From: an uncultured Porphyromonas sp.
Lineage (GTDB): Bacteria > Bacteroidota > Bacteroidia > Bacteroidales > Porphyromonadaceae
Length of the DNA stretch: 7,225 nt
Direction: 5' to 3'
Assembly (NCBI GenBank): GCA_946997275.1
Contig: CAMPUN010000047.1
Location: forward strand, 1-7,225
Shown: one piece after another, positions 1 to 5,973 of the stretch
How positions within the stretch are numbered: position 1 is the first letter of the stretch
Layout of the letters: every line of letters starts with the position of its first letter
Translations under genes and position numbers: made by a program
The notes under the pieces: model-generated
Seen by the model: the letters and a program-made list of their open reading frames with translations, nothing else
What the model was told of the DNA's origin: nothing
Database searches by the model: none

Positions 1-69
1 GGTAGCTCAGCTGGTTAGAGCGTCGGATTCATAATCCGGAGGTCGAGGGATCGTGACCCTCTCTCGCTA
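1..69 (+). tRNA. tRNA-Met (CAT anticodon), 5' end cut by window edge
   Basis: The D-stem is 5-8/18-21. The anticodon stem is 23-27/35-39 with loop 28-34, giving anticodon CAT at 30-32. The T-stem is 45-49/57-61, the 3' acceptor strand 62-68, and the discriminator base A69. The first two bases pair as acceptor positions 6-7, so about five 5' bases lie outside the window. CCA is not encoded. The anticodon stem lacks the three consecutive G-C pairs of bacterial initiators, and base 72 is T, so this is an elongator-type tRNA. A tRNA-Ile2, whose CAT anticodon is modified to lysidine, cannot be excluded without the full acceptor stem. The T-loop (50-56) reads ATCGTGA rather than TTCRANY, which is unusual. 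Confidence 0.9.
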
Positions 70-80
70 CTTACTAAATC

Positions 81-116
81 AAAACAGCACCCTGACTGCG
101 GTCAAGGTGCTGTTTT
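81..116. terminator. Bidirectional intrinsic terminator between tRNA and ridA
   Basis: Bases 81-96 pair with 101-116 around a four-base loop (97-100), with one mismatch (C92/A105). The outer four pairs are A-T, so the stem ends in TTTT on either strand, and the stem core is GC-rich. It sits 12 bases past the tRNA and 47 bases past the ridA stop codon, between converging transcripts. It can therefore end both the tRNA and the seven-gene minus-strand operon. Confidence 0.85.
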
Positions 117-144
117 GCTATTATTTACCTGGGGTCTACTACTT

Positions 145-164
145 GAGACTGTTGCAACAGTCTC
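145..164. repeat. Perfect 20-bp palindrome at the ridA 3' end
   Basis: GAGACTGTTGCAACAGTCTC is a perfect inverted repeat. As RNA it could fold into an 8-bp stem with a TGCA loop. Its last base is also the last base of the ridA TAG stop codon on the minus strand (164-166). The 7-mer CTACTTG occurs at both ends as a direct repeat (139-145 and 164-170). It has no T-run, so it is not itself a classical terminator. It could be an RNA 3'-end stabiliser, a protein-binding site or a member of a dispersed repeat family; the sequence alone does not decide. Confidence 0.75.
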
Positions 165-541
165 TACTTGTGTGCGATCACTTCGATCTCGACGAGTCCG
201 CCCTTGGGGAGGGTCTTGACAGCTACGGCTGAGCGTGCGGGGAAGGTGCCTGAGAAGTGCTTCTCATAGACGGCATTCATCGCTGCAAAGTCGCCCATAT
301 CGGCGAGGAAGCAGGTGGTCTTGACGACCTGATCGAAGGTAAAGCCAGCCTCGTCGAGGATAGCCTTGAGATTGCGAAAGACCTGCTCCGTCTGTGCTGA
401 GACATCCTCCGAGACGAAAGCGCCAGACTGGGGATCTAGCCCGAGCTGACCAGAGGTGATGAGCATGTCGCCGAAGGCTATTGCCTGGCTGTAAGGACCA
501 ATAGCTGCAGGAGCATTGGGAGTGGAGATTACTTTTTTCAT
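164..541 (-). CDS. ridA: RidA family reactive intermediate/imine deaminase
   Basis: This is a 125-residue protein of the RidA/YjgF/UK114 family, of normal length (about 128 in E. coli). Family members form soluble trimers that hydrolyse reactive enamine/imine intermediates, such as 2-aminoacrylate released by PLP-dependent serine/threonine dehydratases, and so protect PLP enzymes. The residues lining the E. coli active site are present: Tyr17, Ser30, Arg103 (E. coli Arg105, in the PARSAVAV segment) and Glu118 (E. coli Glu120, in VEIE). The N-terminal APAAIGPYSQA segment is also typical. The start is ATG, with a weak AGAAG ribosome site at 548-552. It is the last gene of the operon, 29 bases after rlmB, with no obvious promoter of its own in the gap. 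The TAG stop overlaps the 20-bp palindrome by one base. Family assignment is firm; the physiological substrate is inferred. Confidence 0.97.
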   Translation of the reverse strand: MKKVISTPNAPAAIGPYSQAIAFGDMLITSGQLGLDPQSGAFVSEDVSAQTEQVFRNLKAILDEAGFTFDQVVKTTCFLADMGDFAAMNAVYEKHFSGTFPARSAVAVKTLPKGGLVEIEVIAHK

Positions 542-570
542 AGTATACTTCTGATTGTATTGTGAACTTT

Positions 571-1314
571 TTATAGGTTTGCGCCTTGCTGACGGACAAC
601 TTCGTAGAGCATGATGCCGGTGGCGACCGATACGTTGAGCGAGGAGATCTGTCCCAGCTGCGGTATGGAGACGCGGTCGGTGAGCTGCTTGAGGACGCCC
701 GTGGAGATGCCTTTTTGCTCCGAACCCATGACGATGCCGAGGGGTGGCGTCATCGGGAGGGAGGTGTAGTTTGTCGTGGCATCCACATCGGCACCGACGA
801 GCTGCAGACCGCTATCGCGGAGGAAGCGACAAGCGGTCACGAGGTCTCGCTCACGGCAAACGGGGATGCGCATGAGCGCTCCAGCGGAAGCGTTGACCGC
901 ATCGGCCGTGACGGAGACGCTGTCGCGCTCGGGGATGACGATAGCGTGGACGCCCGCGCACTCGCAGGTACGAGCGATGGCGCCGAAGTTGCGCACGTCG
1001 GTGACTCCGTCGAGCAGTACGATGAAAGGCATCTGCCCCTCGTCATAAAGCATCGGTATGAGCGACTCTAGACGGGTGTAAGTGATCGGCGAGATGAGCG
1101 CCACGACCCCTTGGTGGGCACCTCGTGTGAAGCGGTTGAGACGCTCGGCAGGGACCTCCATGACGGGGATGCCCTGGGCACGTGCGGTGCGTTTGATCTC
1201 TAGGAGTTCGCCCGTGGCGGCTCCTTTTTTCATATAGATCTTGTCTATGTCGCTATGGGAGGCGAGGCTCTCGGTGAGAGCGTGGATGCCGTAGATGAGT
1301 TTTTGCTTAATCAT
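571..1314 (-). CDS. rlmB: SpoU/TrmH-family RNA 2'-O-methyltransferase, RlmB type
   Basis: This 247-residue protein matches RlmB, which transfers a methyl group from S-adenosylmethionine to the 2'-OH of G2251 in the 23S rRNA P-loop (E. coli numbering). Residues 1 to about 75 form the substrate-binding domain (YGIHALTESL near the start, HQGV at 67-70). The SPOUT trefoil-knot domain follows: motif 1 at about 102-121 (DGVTDVRNFGAIARTCECAG, with Asn109 and Arg115), motif 2 at 194-203 (IVMGSEQKGI, with Glu199), and motif 3 at 217-230 (IPQLGQISSLNVSV, with Asn227). The family acts as a dimer. The ATG overlaps the end of recN by 8 bases (ATGATTAA), which suggests translational coupling. No missing residue or frameshift is seen. 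A tRNA or other rRNA site as target cannot be excluded from sequence, but the length and N-terminal domain favour RlmB. Confidence 0.93.
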   Translation of the reverse strand: MIKQKLIYGIHALTESLASHSDIDKIYMKKGAATGELLEIKRTARAQGIPVMEVPAERLNRFTRGAHQGVVALISPITYTRLESLIPMLYDEGQMPFIVLLDGVTDVRNFGAIARTCECAGVHAIVIPERDSVSVTADAVNASAGALMRIPVCRERDLVTACRFLRDSGLQLVGADVDATTNYTSLPMTPPLGIVMGSEQKGISTGVLKQLTDRVSIPQLGQISSLNVSVATGIMLYEVVRQQGANL

Positions 1315-2989
1315 GAGCTGTGAGTAATGTGTGTGCGGCAGCGATGGCCTCGGGGGTTATCTGGTCGCCACTCTGGAGGCGCGCTATCTCGCTGATGCGC
1401 TCTTCGGGGGTGAGGAGGCGGAGGTGCGAGTGGGTCTCGCCACGAGTCTCCTCTTTATAAATGAGTATATGCTGGGTGGCTGCCGAGGCGATCTGCGGGA
1501 GGTGCGTGATGACGAAGATCTGCTGGCGCTCGCCCATCGTGTGGAGCATGTCGCCTATGCGGGAGGCGGCGATGCCTGAGGTGCCGGTGTCGATCTCGTC
1601 AAAGACGATGGCGGGCGAGCTGGCTAGCTCGGCGGAGCTTGTGGTGGCTTGACTGCGCAACGCTTTGAGCGCTAGCATCAGTCGGGCTATCTCACCGCCC
1701 GAAGCGATGTCGGTGACGGGGCGGAGTGGCTGATCGCTGTTGGCTGAGAGGAGGAAGTCGACCTGGTCCATGCCTCGCTCGGTCGGCTTGTCGAGGAGCT
1801 GCAGGGCTATGTCAAAGCGTGCGTGTGGCATCTCCAGCTGGCAGAGCGTCTCGGTGACGCTTCGGGCGATGGCCTTAGCAGCTTTGGCGCGTGCCTCGTG
1901 AAGTTGCTTGCCTAGGGAGAGCACTTCGGTGCGCTGCTGGAGGACTTCGGTGCGGAGCGCGGCTAACTCTTGCTCGTACTGAGCGGTGTGAGCGAGCTTA
2001 GCGCCCAGCTCTTGGCTGTACTCGATGAGTTCTTCGGGGGATAAGAGGTTATGCTTTTTGAGTAAAGCATTGACCCCGCCTAGGATGGTGTTGATTTCCT
2101 CTAGGCGTGAGGGATTGTAAGCGACCTCGCCCTGCAGACGGCTCAGGTCGCTCTCGATGTCGTCTAGCTCGATGACGAGGCTCCGCATGCGCTCGGTATA
2201 GTTGCTGAGCTCGGGGAGGTAAGTGGCGGTCTGCTCCATCTGCTCTTGCGCCGTGGTGAGCTGATCGACGATACTGTGAGGCCTGTTGAGGAGGGCAAGG
2301 ATACTCTGCAGACCTTCCTGGATCTCCTGCGTGTGGGTGAGTCGCTCGGCCTCGTCGGTGAGGTCGGTGAGGGAGTACTGCTCGAGCTTGAGCGCTGAGA
2401 TCTCTTCGTAGGCTCGGCTGTTGATCTCGTACTCCGCCTCGGCTTGCTGCGCCTCTGTGCGAAGCTTCTTAAGTCGTATGGCGTTGTCGTGGTAGCGCTG
2501 GTAGGATCGGTGGTAAGCCTCGACGAGATCGGCCTCGGCGCCTAGCTGCGAGTCGATGAGCGCGATCTGATAAGCGCCCTCACGGAGCAAAAGATTGCGA
2601 TGCTGCGAGTGAACGTCTAGGAGGAGTGCGCCTAGCTCCTCCAGCTGAGCGAGGGTTACGGGGGTGTCGTTGACGAAGATGCGACTACGTCCCGTCTGTC
2701 TTATCTCACGTCGCACGAGACAGCTCTCCTCGACCTCTAGCTCCTGCGCTTGCATCCATTCGAGGACCTGAGGACTGAGCTGAGTGAACTCGCCTTCGAT
2801 GACGGCTTTCGCACAACCCTGACGAATGGTCGACATGTCGGCACGACCTCCCGCCAGCAGTTGCAGGGCTGAGACGAAGATACTCTTGCCCGCTCCCGTT
2901 TCTCCGGTGACCGCTATGAGTCCTGTGGGGAAGGTGCAGCTGAGCTCCTTGATGAGTATGTAGTCCCGTATGTATAAGCTGTGCAGCAT
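1307..2989 (-). CDS. recN: DNA repair protein RecN (SMC-like ATPase)
   Basis: RecN is a cytoplasmic SMC/cohesin-like ATPase that acts early in double-strand break repair with RecA. At 560 residues it has the usual length (about 553 in E. coli). The head is split: Walker A GETGAGKS at 29-36 and a Q-loop region DVHSQH at 125-130 form the N-terminal half. Two coiled-coil arms follow (about 155-235 and 320-380, rich in Glu, Gln, Leu and Ala). The C-terminal half has the ABC signature ASGGEIARLMLALK at 429-442, Walker B AIVFDEIDTG at 460-469 (Asp464, Glu465) and the H-loop residue His496 in THLPQIA. All ATPase motifs are intact. It starts 8 bases after the porD stop without a clear Shine-Dalgarno sequence and overlaps rlmB by 8 bases at its end. 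I see no LexA-type operator ahead of it, so SOS control, if any, is not visible here. Confidence 0.97.
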   Translation of the reverse strand: MLHSLYIRDYILIKELSCTFPTGLIAVTGETGAGKSIFVSALQLLAGGRADMSTIRQGCAKAVIEGEFTQLSPQVLEWMQAQELEVEESCLVRREIRQTGRSRIFVNDTPVTLAQLEELGALLLDVHSQHRNLLLREGAYQIALIDSQLGAEADLVEAYHRSYQRYHDNAIRLKKLRTEAQQAEAEYEINSRAYEEISALKLEQYSLTDLTDEAERLTHTQEIQEGLQSILALLNRPHSIVDQLTTAQEQMEQTATYLPELSNYTERMRSLVIELDDIESDLSRLQGEVAYNPSRLEEINTILGGVNALLKKHNLLSPEELIEYSQELGAKLAHTAQYEQELAALRTEVLQQRTEVLSLGKQLHEARAKAAKAIARSVTETLCQLEMPHARFDIALQLLDKPTERGMDQVDFLLSANSDQPLRPVTDIASGGEIARLMLALKALRSQATTSSAELASSPAIVFDEIDTGTSGIAASRIGDMLHTMGERQQIFVITHLPQIASAATQHILIYKEETRGETHSHLRLLTPEERISEIARLQSGDQITPEAIAAAHTLLTAHD

Positions 2990-2997
2990 GTGGCGGA

Positions 2998-3918
2998 TTA
3001 CTTCTTTAAGGCTGAGAGCTTGCTCCCTTCTGTCGGGAAGATCTTGGAGAGTGTCTTGTAAGCTGCCGTACGGCTCTCCTGCGAAGCGCCTTCTACCAGA
3101 AGAGGTAGCTCGTCTAGCTTGGTCTGCGCGAAGATCTGTAGGAGCGGCGACAGACTATTCGCCTGCCATGTCTCCTCGAGGAGGGAGAGTTGGTCAAGTA
3201 TGTTGGTATATCCACGCCGTAGGTTGCTCGTGAGGAGGTCTAGTCCCTGGCGGTGGTACTGATACCAGTAGTTTCGCCACGATTGGTGCGCCGGATCGTT
3301 GTAAGCTTGGCTGATAGCGTAGCGGTTGTTGTCGCTGGCGTAAGCTTTCCAGCCCGACCAGTCCATCATCTGCTGAGCTGTCGCCACTAGTTGCTGCATC
3401 TGTCGTGCGGCGTAGTCGCCTCCTAGTGGCGCAAAGGAGTCAAAGTCCAAGGCTAAGATGAGATAAGCGTAGAAAGCGACCGTCGCCACGAGGTTATTGT
3501 CAATCTGTGTCGGCGAATAGACCAGCTGCTGGTAAGGAGCGTACTGAAAGTTGAGCTCACGGTCCAGATGTACTACCAGAGGAGTCGTATAGGAGGCGCC
3601 GTAGACGGGACGCTGTGCGGAGATGCTCAGCTCGGCCGTGTAGAGTCCGTCGTCAGAAGCGGTCAAAAGGTTCAGCCCCCAGGCGCATTCGATCCGCTCT
3701 ACGGGTGAAAAGGTGGCGTTTGTCCAGCGCGTTTGGTTGATCATGTCGGTCAATTGCTGAGTCAAGTCGGACACGATCGCCTGATCGGCGGAGGAGCCGA
3801 GGCGATCTGCATTGACCGTGACGCGAGCATTCAGCTCTTGCGCCAGACTTTGCTGAGGAAGCCACAGAAGTAGTGCCACAAGGGCGAGGAGTAGACGCTT
3901 CATCTGGTGGAAGTTCAT
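2998..3918 (-). CDS. porD: DUF4835 family protein, PorD (type IX secretion-associated)
   Basis: This 306-residue exported protein matches the DUF4835 family, which current annotations call PorD and link to the type IX secretion system of Bacteroidota; its exact role is poorly defined. A signal peptide is clear: positive Lys7-Arg8, a hydrophobic core at 9-20, and cleavage after Ala26 in SLA|QELN. There is no lipobox Cys, so a periplasmic location after signal peptidase I is expected, with Gln27 at +1 able to cyclise to pyroglutamate. Recognisable family blocks are QELNARVTVN just after cleavage, SAQRPVYGASYTT (100-112), NLVATVAFYAYLILALDFDSF (142-162), GGDY (166-169) and YHRQGLD (221-227). ATG at 3918 lies 4 bases after the coaBC stop. 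A second ATG at 3903 (Met6, MKRLLL) gives a more typical signal peptide start and may be the real one. Family recalled from memory; role inferred. Confidence 0.85.
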   Translation of the reverse strand: MNFHQMKRLLLALVALLLWLPQQSLAQELNARVTVNADRLGSSADQAIVSDLTQQLTDMINQTRWTNATFSPVERIECAWGLNLLTASDDGLYTAELSISAQRPVYGASYTTPLVVHLDRELNFQYAPYQQLVYSPTQIDNNLVATVAFYAYLILALDFDSFAPLGGDYAARQMQQLVATAQQMMDWSGWKAYASDNNRYAISQAYNDPAHQSWRNYWYQYHRQGLDLLTSNLRRGYTNILDQLSLLEETWQANSLSPLLQIFAQTKLDELPLLVEGASQESRTAAYKTLSKIFPTEGSKLSALKK

Positions 3919-3922
3919 AAGA

Positions 3923-5152
3923 CTAAACGAGCTGCGTGCGATGCTTTAAGACGAAGTCCACGATCTGCTTCGCCACAACCGCCTTACTCTCCAGAGGCAA
4001 GTCGCAACGAGCGCCCGCTTTGTCCAGGACTAGCACCTTATTCGTTGAGACTCCAAAGCCCGCTCCCGCATCGCTCGTCGAGTTAAGCACGATCGCGTCG
4101 AGATGCTTGCTACGCAGCTTGCCTTCGGCTGCCGAAGTGTCCACAGAAGTCTCTAGAGCGAAGCCAACTAAGTACTGTCCCGCACGACGCTTCGCCCCAA
4201 GAGTCGCTGCGATGTCGGGATTTTGCGTCAGCGTGAGTTGCATCTGCTCACCGCCACGACGCTCCTTCTTGATCTTCCCTTGGACACGTTCCTCGGGTCG
4301 ATAGTCAGCCACCGCTGCTGCAAAGACCGCTACCGAGCTACGCCCGAAGGTCTCCTCAGCCGCCGCCAGCATCTCCTCGGCAGTCATCACGGAGTGTACG
4401 ACAATGTGCGGGTTGGTCGGCCGTAGATGCGTTGGTCCCAAGACCAAATGCACCTCAGCGCCCTGCTGCGCAAAAGCTTCCGCCAGTGAGATGCCCATCA
4501 GTCCCGACGAATGGTTGCCAATGAAGCGTACATCGTCGATCGGCTCGTAAGTAGGCCCCGCCGTGATCGTGACGCACTCCCCCGCTAAGGGTAGTTTCTC
4601 CGCTTTAGCGGTGAGCATTGCGACCGCCTGCTCTAAGATCTCCTCCGGCTCCTGCATACGTCCACGACCCGTCAGACCACTGGCGAGAAAGCCCTCAGCG
4701 GGCAACGCTTGCGCCACACCGTCCTGCGCCAGTATCTCCAGATTGCGGGCGGTCGTCGGGTGAGACCACATGTCTAGATCCATCGCTGGCGCGATCAGCA
4801 CCGGCGCACGCATCGCTAGGTAAGTGGTCACGAGGATATTGTCGGCAATGCCGTGAGCCATCTTACCGATCGTGCTAGCCGTAGCCGGCGCTATGATCAT
4901 CAGATCAGCCCACGTGCCCAGCGTCACGTGACTATGCCACGAGCCGTCCCGGCGATCGAAGAAGTCTGAGACCACCGCATGCTGTGAGAGCGTGGCGAGC
5001 GTCAGCGGCGTGATGAACTCCTTAGCCGCAGGCGTCATAACCACCTGCACCTCGGCACCCTCCTTGACCAGCAAGCGTACGAGCGAGGCGCTCTTGTAGG
5101 CAGCTATTCCGCCCGTGATCCCTACGACTATATGCTTATTCTGTAAGCGCAT
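3923..5152 (-). CDS. coaBC: Bifunctional phosphopantothenoylcysteine decarboxylase/phosphopantothenate-cysteine ligase (CoaBC)
   Basis: This enzyme makes two consecutive steps of coenzyme A synthesis: CTP-dependent joining of cysteine to 4'-phosphopantothenate (CoaB), then FMN-dependent decarboxylation to 4'-phosphopantetheine (CoaC). At 409 residues it is full length. CoaC spans about 1-180: the flavin-binding GITGGIAAYKS (11-21), catalytic His75 (HVTL), PAMDLDMW (122-129) and GRGRM (162-166). CoaB spans about 192-409: TAGPTYEPIDDVRFIGNHSSG (197-217, Asn213 equivalent to E. coli Asn210), AAAVADYRP (278-286) and KIKK (293-296, Lys293 equivalent to E. coli Lys289). Two CoaC positions differ from E. 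coli: Asp125 replaces Asn125 and Ser158 replaces the clamp Cys158. I recall PAMDLDM in other Bacteroidota, so the first is probably a clade variant. It follows the exonuclease by 31 bases and precedes porD by 4. Confidence 0.97.
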   Translation of the reverse strand: MRLQNKHIVVGITGGIAAYKSASLVRLLVKEGAEVQVVMTPAAKEFITPLTLATLSQHAVVSDFFDRRDGSWHSHVTLGTWADLMIIAPATASTIGKMAHGIADNILVTTYLAMRAPVLIAPAMDLDMWSHPTTARNLEILAQDGVAQALPAEGFLASGLTGRGRMQEPEEILEQAVAMLTAKAEKLPLAGECVTITAGPTYEPIDDVRFIGNHSSGLMGISLAEAFAQQGAEVHLVLGPTHLRPTNPHIVVHSVMTAEEMLAAAEETFGRSSVAVFAAAVADYRPEERVQGKIKKERRGGEQMQLTLTQNPDIAATLGAKRRAGQYLVGFALETSVDTSAAEGKLRSKHLDAIVLNSTSDAGAGFGVSTNKVLVLDKAGARCDLPLESKAVVAKQIVDFVLKHRTQLV

Positions 5153-5183
5153 GGCTATCTCTCGTGTAGCGTGATGGCTCGTT

Positions 5184-5951
5184 CTAAGGCTTCATCTGCT
5201 CCTTGATCAGGAGGAACTGACGCTTCGTGTCTCGCGAGAAGTCCGCCTGCATGAGCCAGCTCAGGTAGCCTGGCTCTTGGCGAAAGACCTCTTCGACGGA
5301 GCGTCCCTTGTGCTTGCCAAAGTTAAAGACTGGCACGTCGTTGTCGTCTAAGACGATGCGTCCCGAAAGGTCTACATTGCGATGGTAAGTGGTCAGGTCG
5401 GACAGCTCCTTGACACTGTGTGGGAGCTCGTCGCCATACTTATCCAGCTGCGCCATCAGCACATCGAGCGTAGCGATCGTGTCCGCCTCTGCACCGTGCG
5501 CTCCGATATGCTCACGATGACAATAGAAGCGTACAGCCCCCTCGAGGGTACGTGGCTCCATCTTGTGAAAGATCGTCTGCACGTCTATGTGCTGCATAGC
5601 GAGTAGGTCCACCTCTACGCCAGAACGAAGAAACTCCTCCCCGAGCATCGGCAGGTCAAAGCGCTGCGAGTTGTAGCCCGCCAGGTCGCACCCGTCGATC
5701 AGCTCCGCCAAGCTCTTGGCACAAGCTCTAAAGGGAGGGCAGTCACGCACATCTTCGTCCGTGATGCCATGTATCGCCGTGCTCTCGGCTGGGATAGGCA
5801 TCTCAGGGTTGAAGCGTCGCGTCCGTACGATCCGCTCGCCATCGGGCATCAGCTTCAGAATGGTCAACTCAATGATGCGGTCATTCGTAATATCCAGTCC
5901 CGTAGCCTCTATGTCAAAGAAGATTAGCGGACGTTCCAGCTGTAACTTCAT
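5184..5951 (-). CDS. DEDDh 3'-5' exonuclease (DnaQ/ExoX-like)
   Basis: This 255-residue protein is a DnaQ-superfamily 3'-5' exonuclease using two metal ions. The DEDDh residues are all visible: Asp13 and Glu15 in FFDIEATGLD (Exo I), Asp99 in GYNSQRFDLPML (Exo II), and His152 with Asp157 in HGAEADTIAT (Exo III). The HGIT motif at 61-64 is also typical. The nuclease domain ends near 175. Residues 207-250 form a small second domain (FNFGKHKGRSVEEVF, then EPGYLSWLM) resembling the C-terminal domain of ExoX-type exonucleases. No BRCT, helicase or polymerase domain is present. It lies 22 bases after dnaN, so it could work at forks or in repair, or act as a proofreading subunit, but which of these is not shown. 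It is not certain that it is the orthologue of E. coli DnaQ or ExoX, so no symbol is given. The leader lacks a Shine-Dalgarno sequence. Confidence 0.92.
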   Translation of the reverse strand: MKLQLERPLIFFDIEATGLDITNDRIIELTILKLMPDGERIVRTRRFNPEMPIPAESTAIHGITDEDVRDCPPFRACAKSLAELIDGCDLAGYNSQRFDLPMLGEEFLRSGVEVDLLAMQHIDVQTIFHKMEPRTLEGAVRFYCHREHIGAHGAEADTIATLDVLMAQLDKYGDELPHSVKELSDLTTYHRNVDLSGRIVLDDNDVPVFNFGKHKGRSVEEVFRQEPGYLSWLMQADFSRDTKRQFLLIKEQMKP

Positions 5952-5973
5952 AGTTTATCTGATTCGATGGTTC

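Noticed and set aside
117..144. Small gene or regulatory RNA between the terminator and the palindrome
   Set aside because: The stretch is too short, has no start codon with a ribosome site, and no further hairpin.
264..599. 111-codon minus-strand frame overlapping ridA and the rlmB end
   Set aside because: It is an out-of-frame reading of ridA. RidA's own frame carries all family residues, so this one is a shadow.
586..1071. 161-codon open frame on the + strand opposite rlmB
   Set aside because: It mirrors rlmB codons on the other strand, has Asp/Gly/Arg-rich composition without any recognisable domain, and lies wholly inside a gene with intact motifs.
3653..3865. Small minus-strand frame in another phase inside porD, considered as a frameshift
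   Set aside because: The porD frame is continuous from signal peptide to C-terminus with family blocks in order, so no frameshift is needed.
3936..4878. Several + strand open frames opposite coaBC
   Set aside because: They overlap one another and the well-supported coaBC gene, show low-complexity Ser/Arg/Pro composition and no family motif. They reflect the G+C content of the opposite strand.
5202..5216. Possible clamp-binding pentapeptide QFLLI near the exonuclease C-terminus
   Set aside because: It only loosely matches QL[SD]LF (Phe for Leu, Ile for Phe) and lies in a segment that aligns with the last helix of the ExoX-like domain, so it is probably structural.
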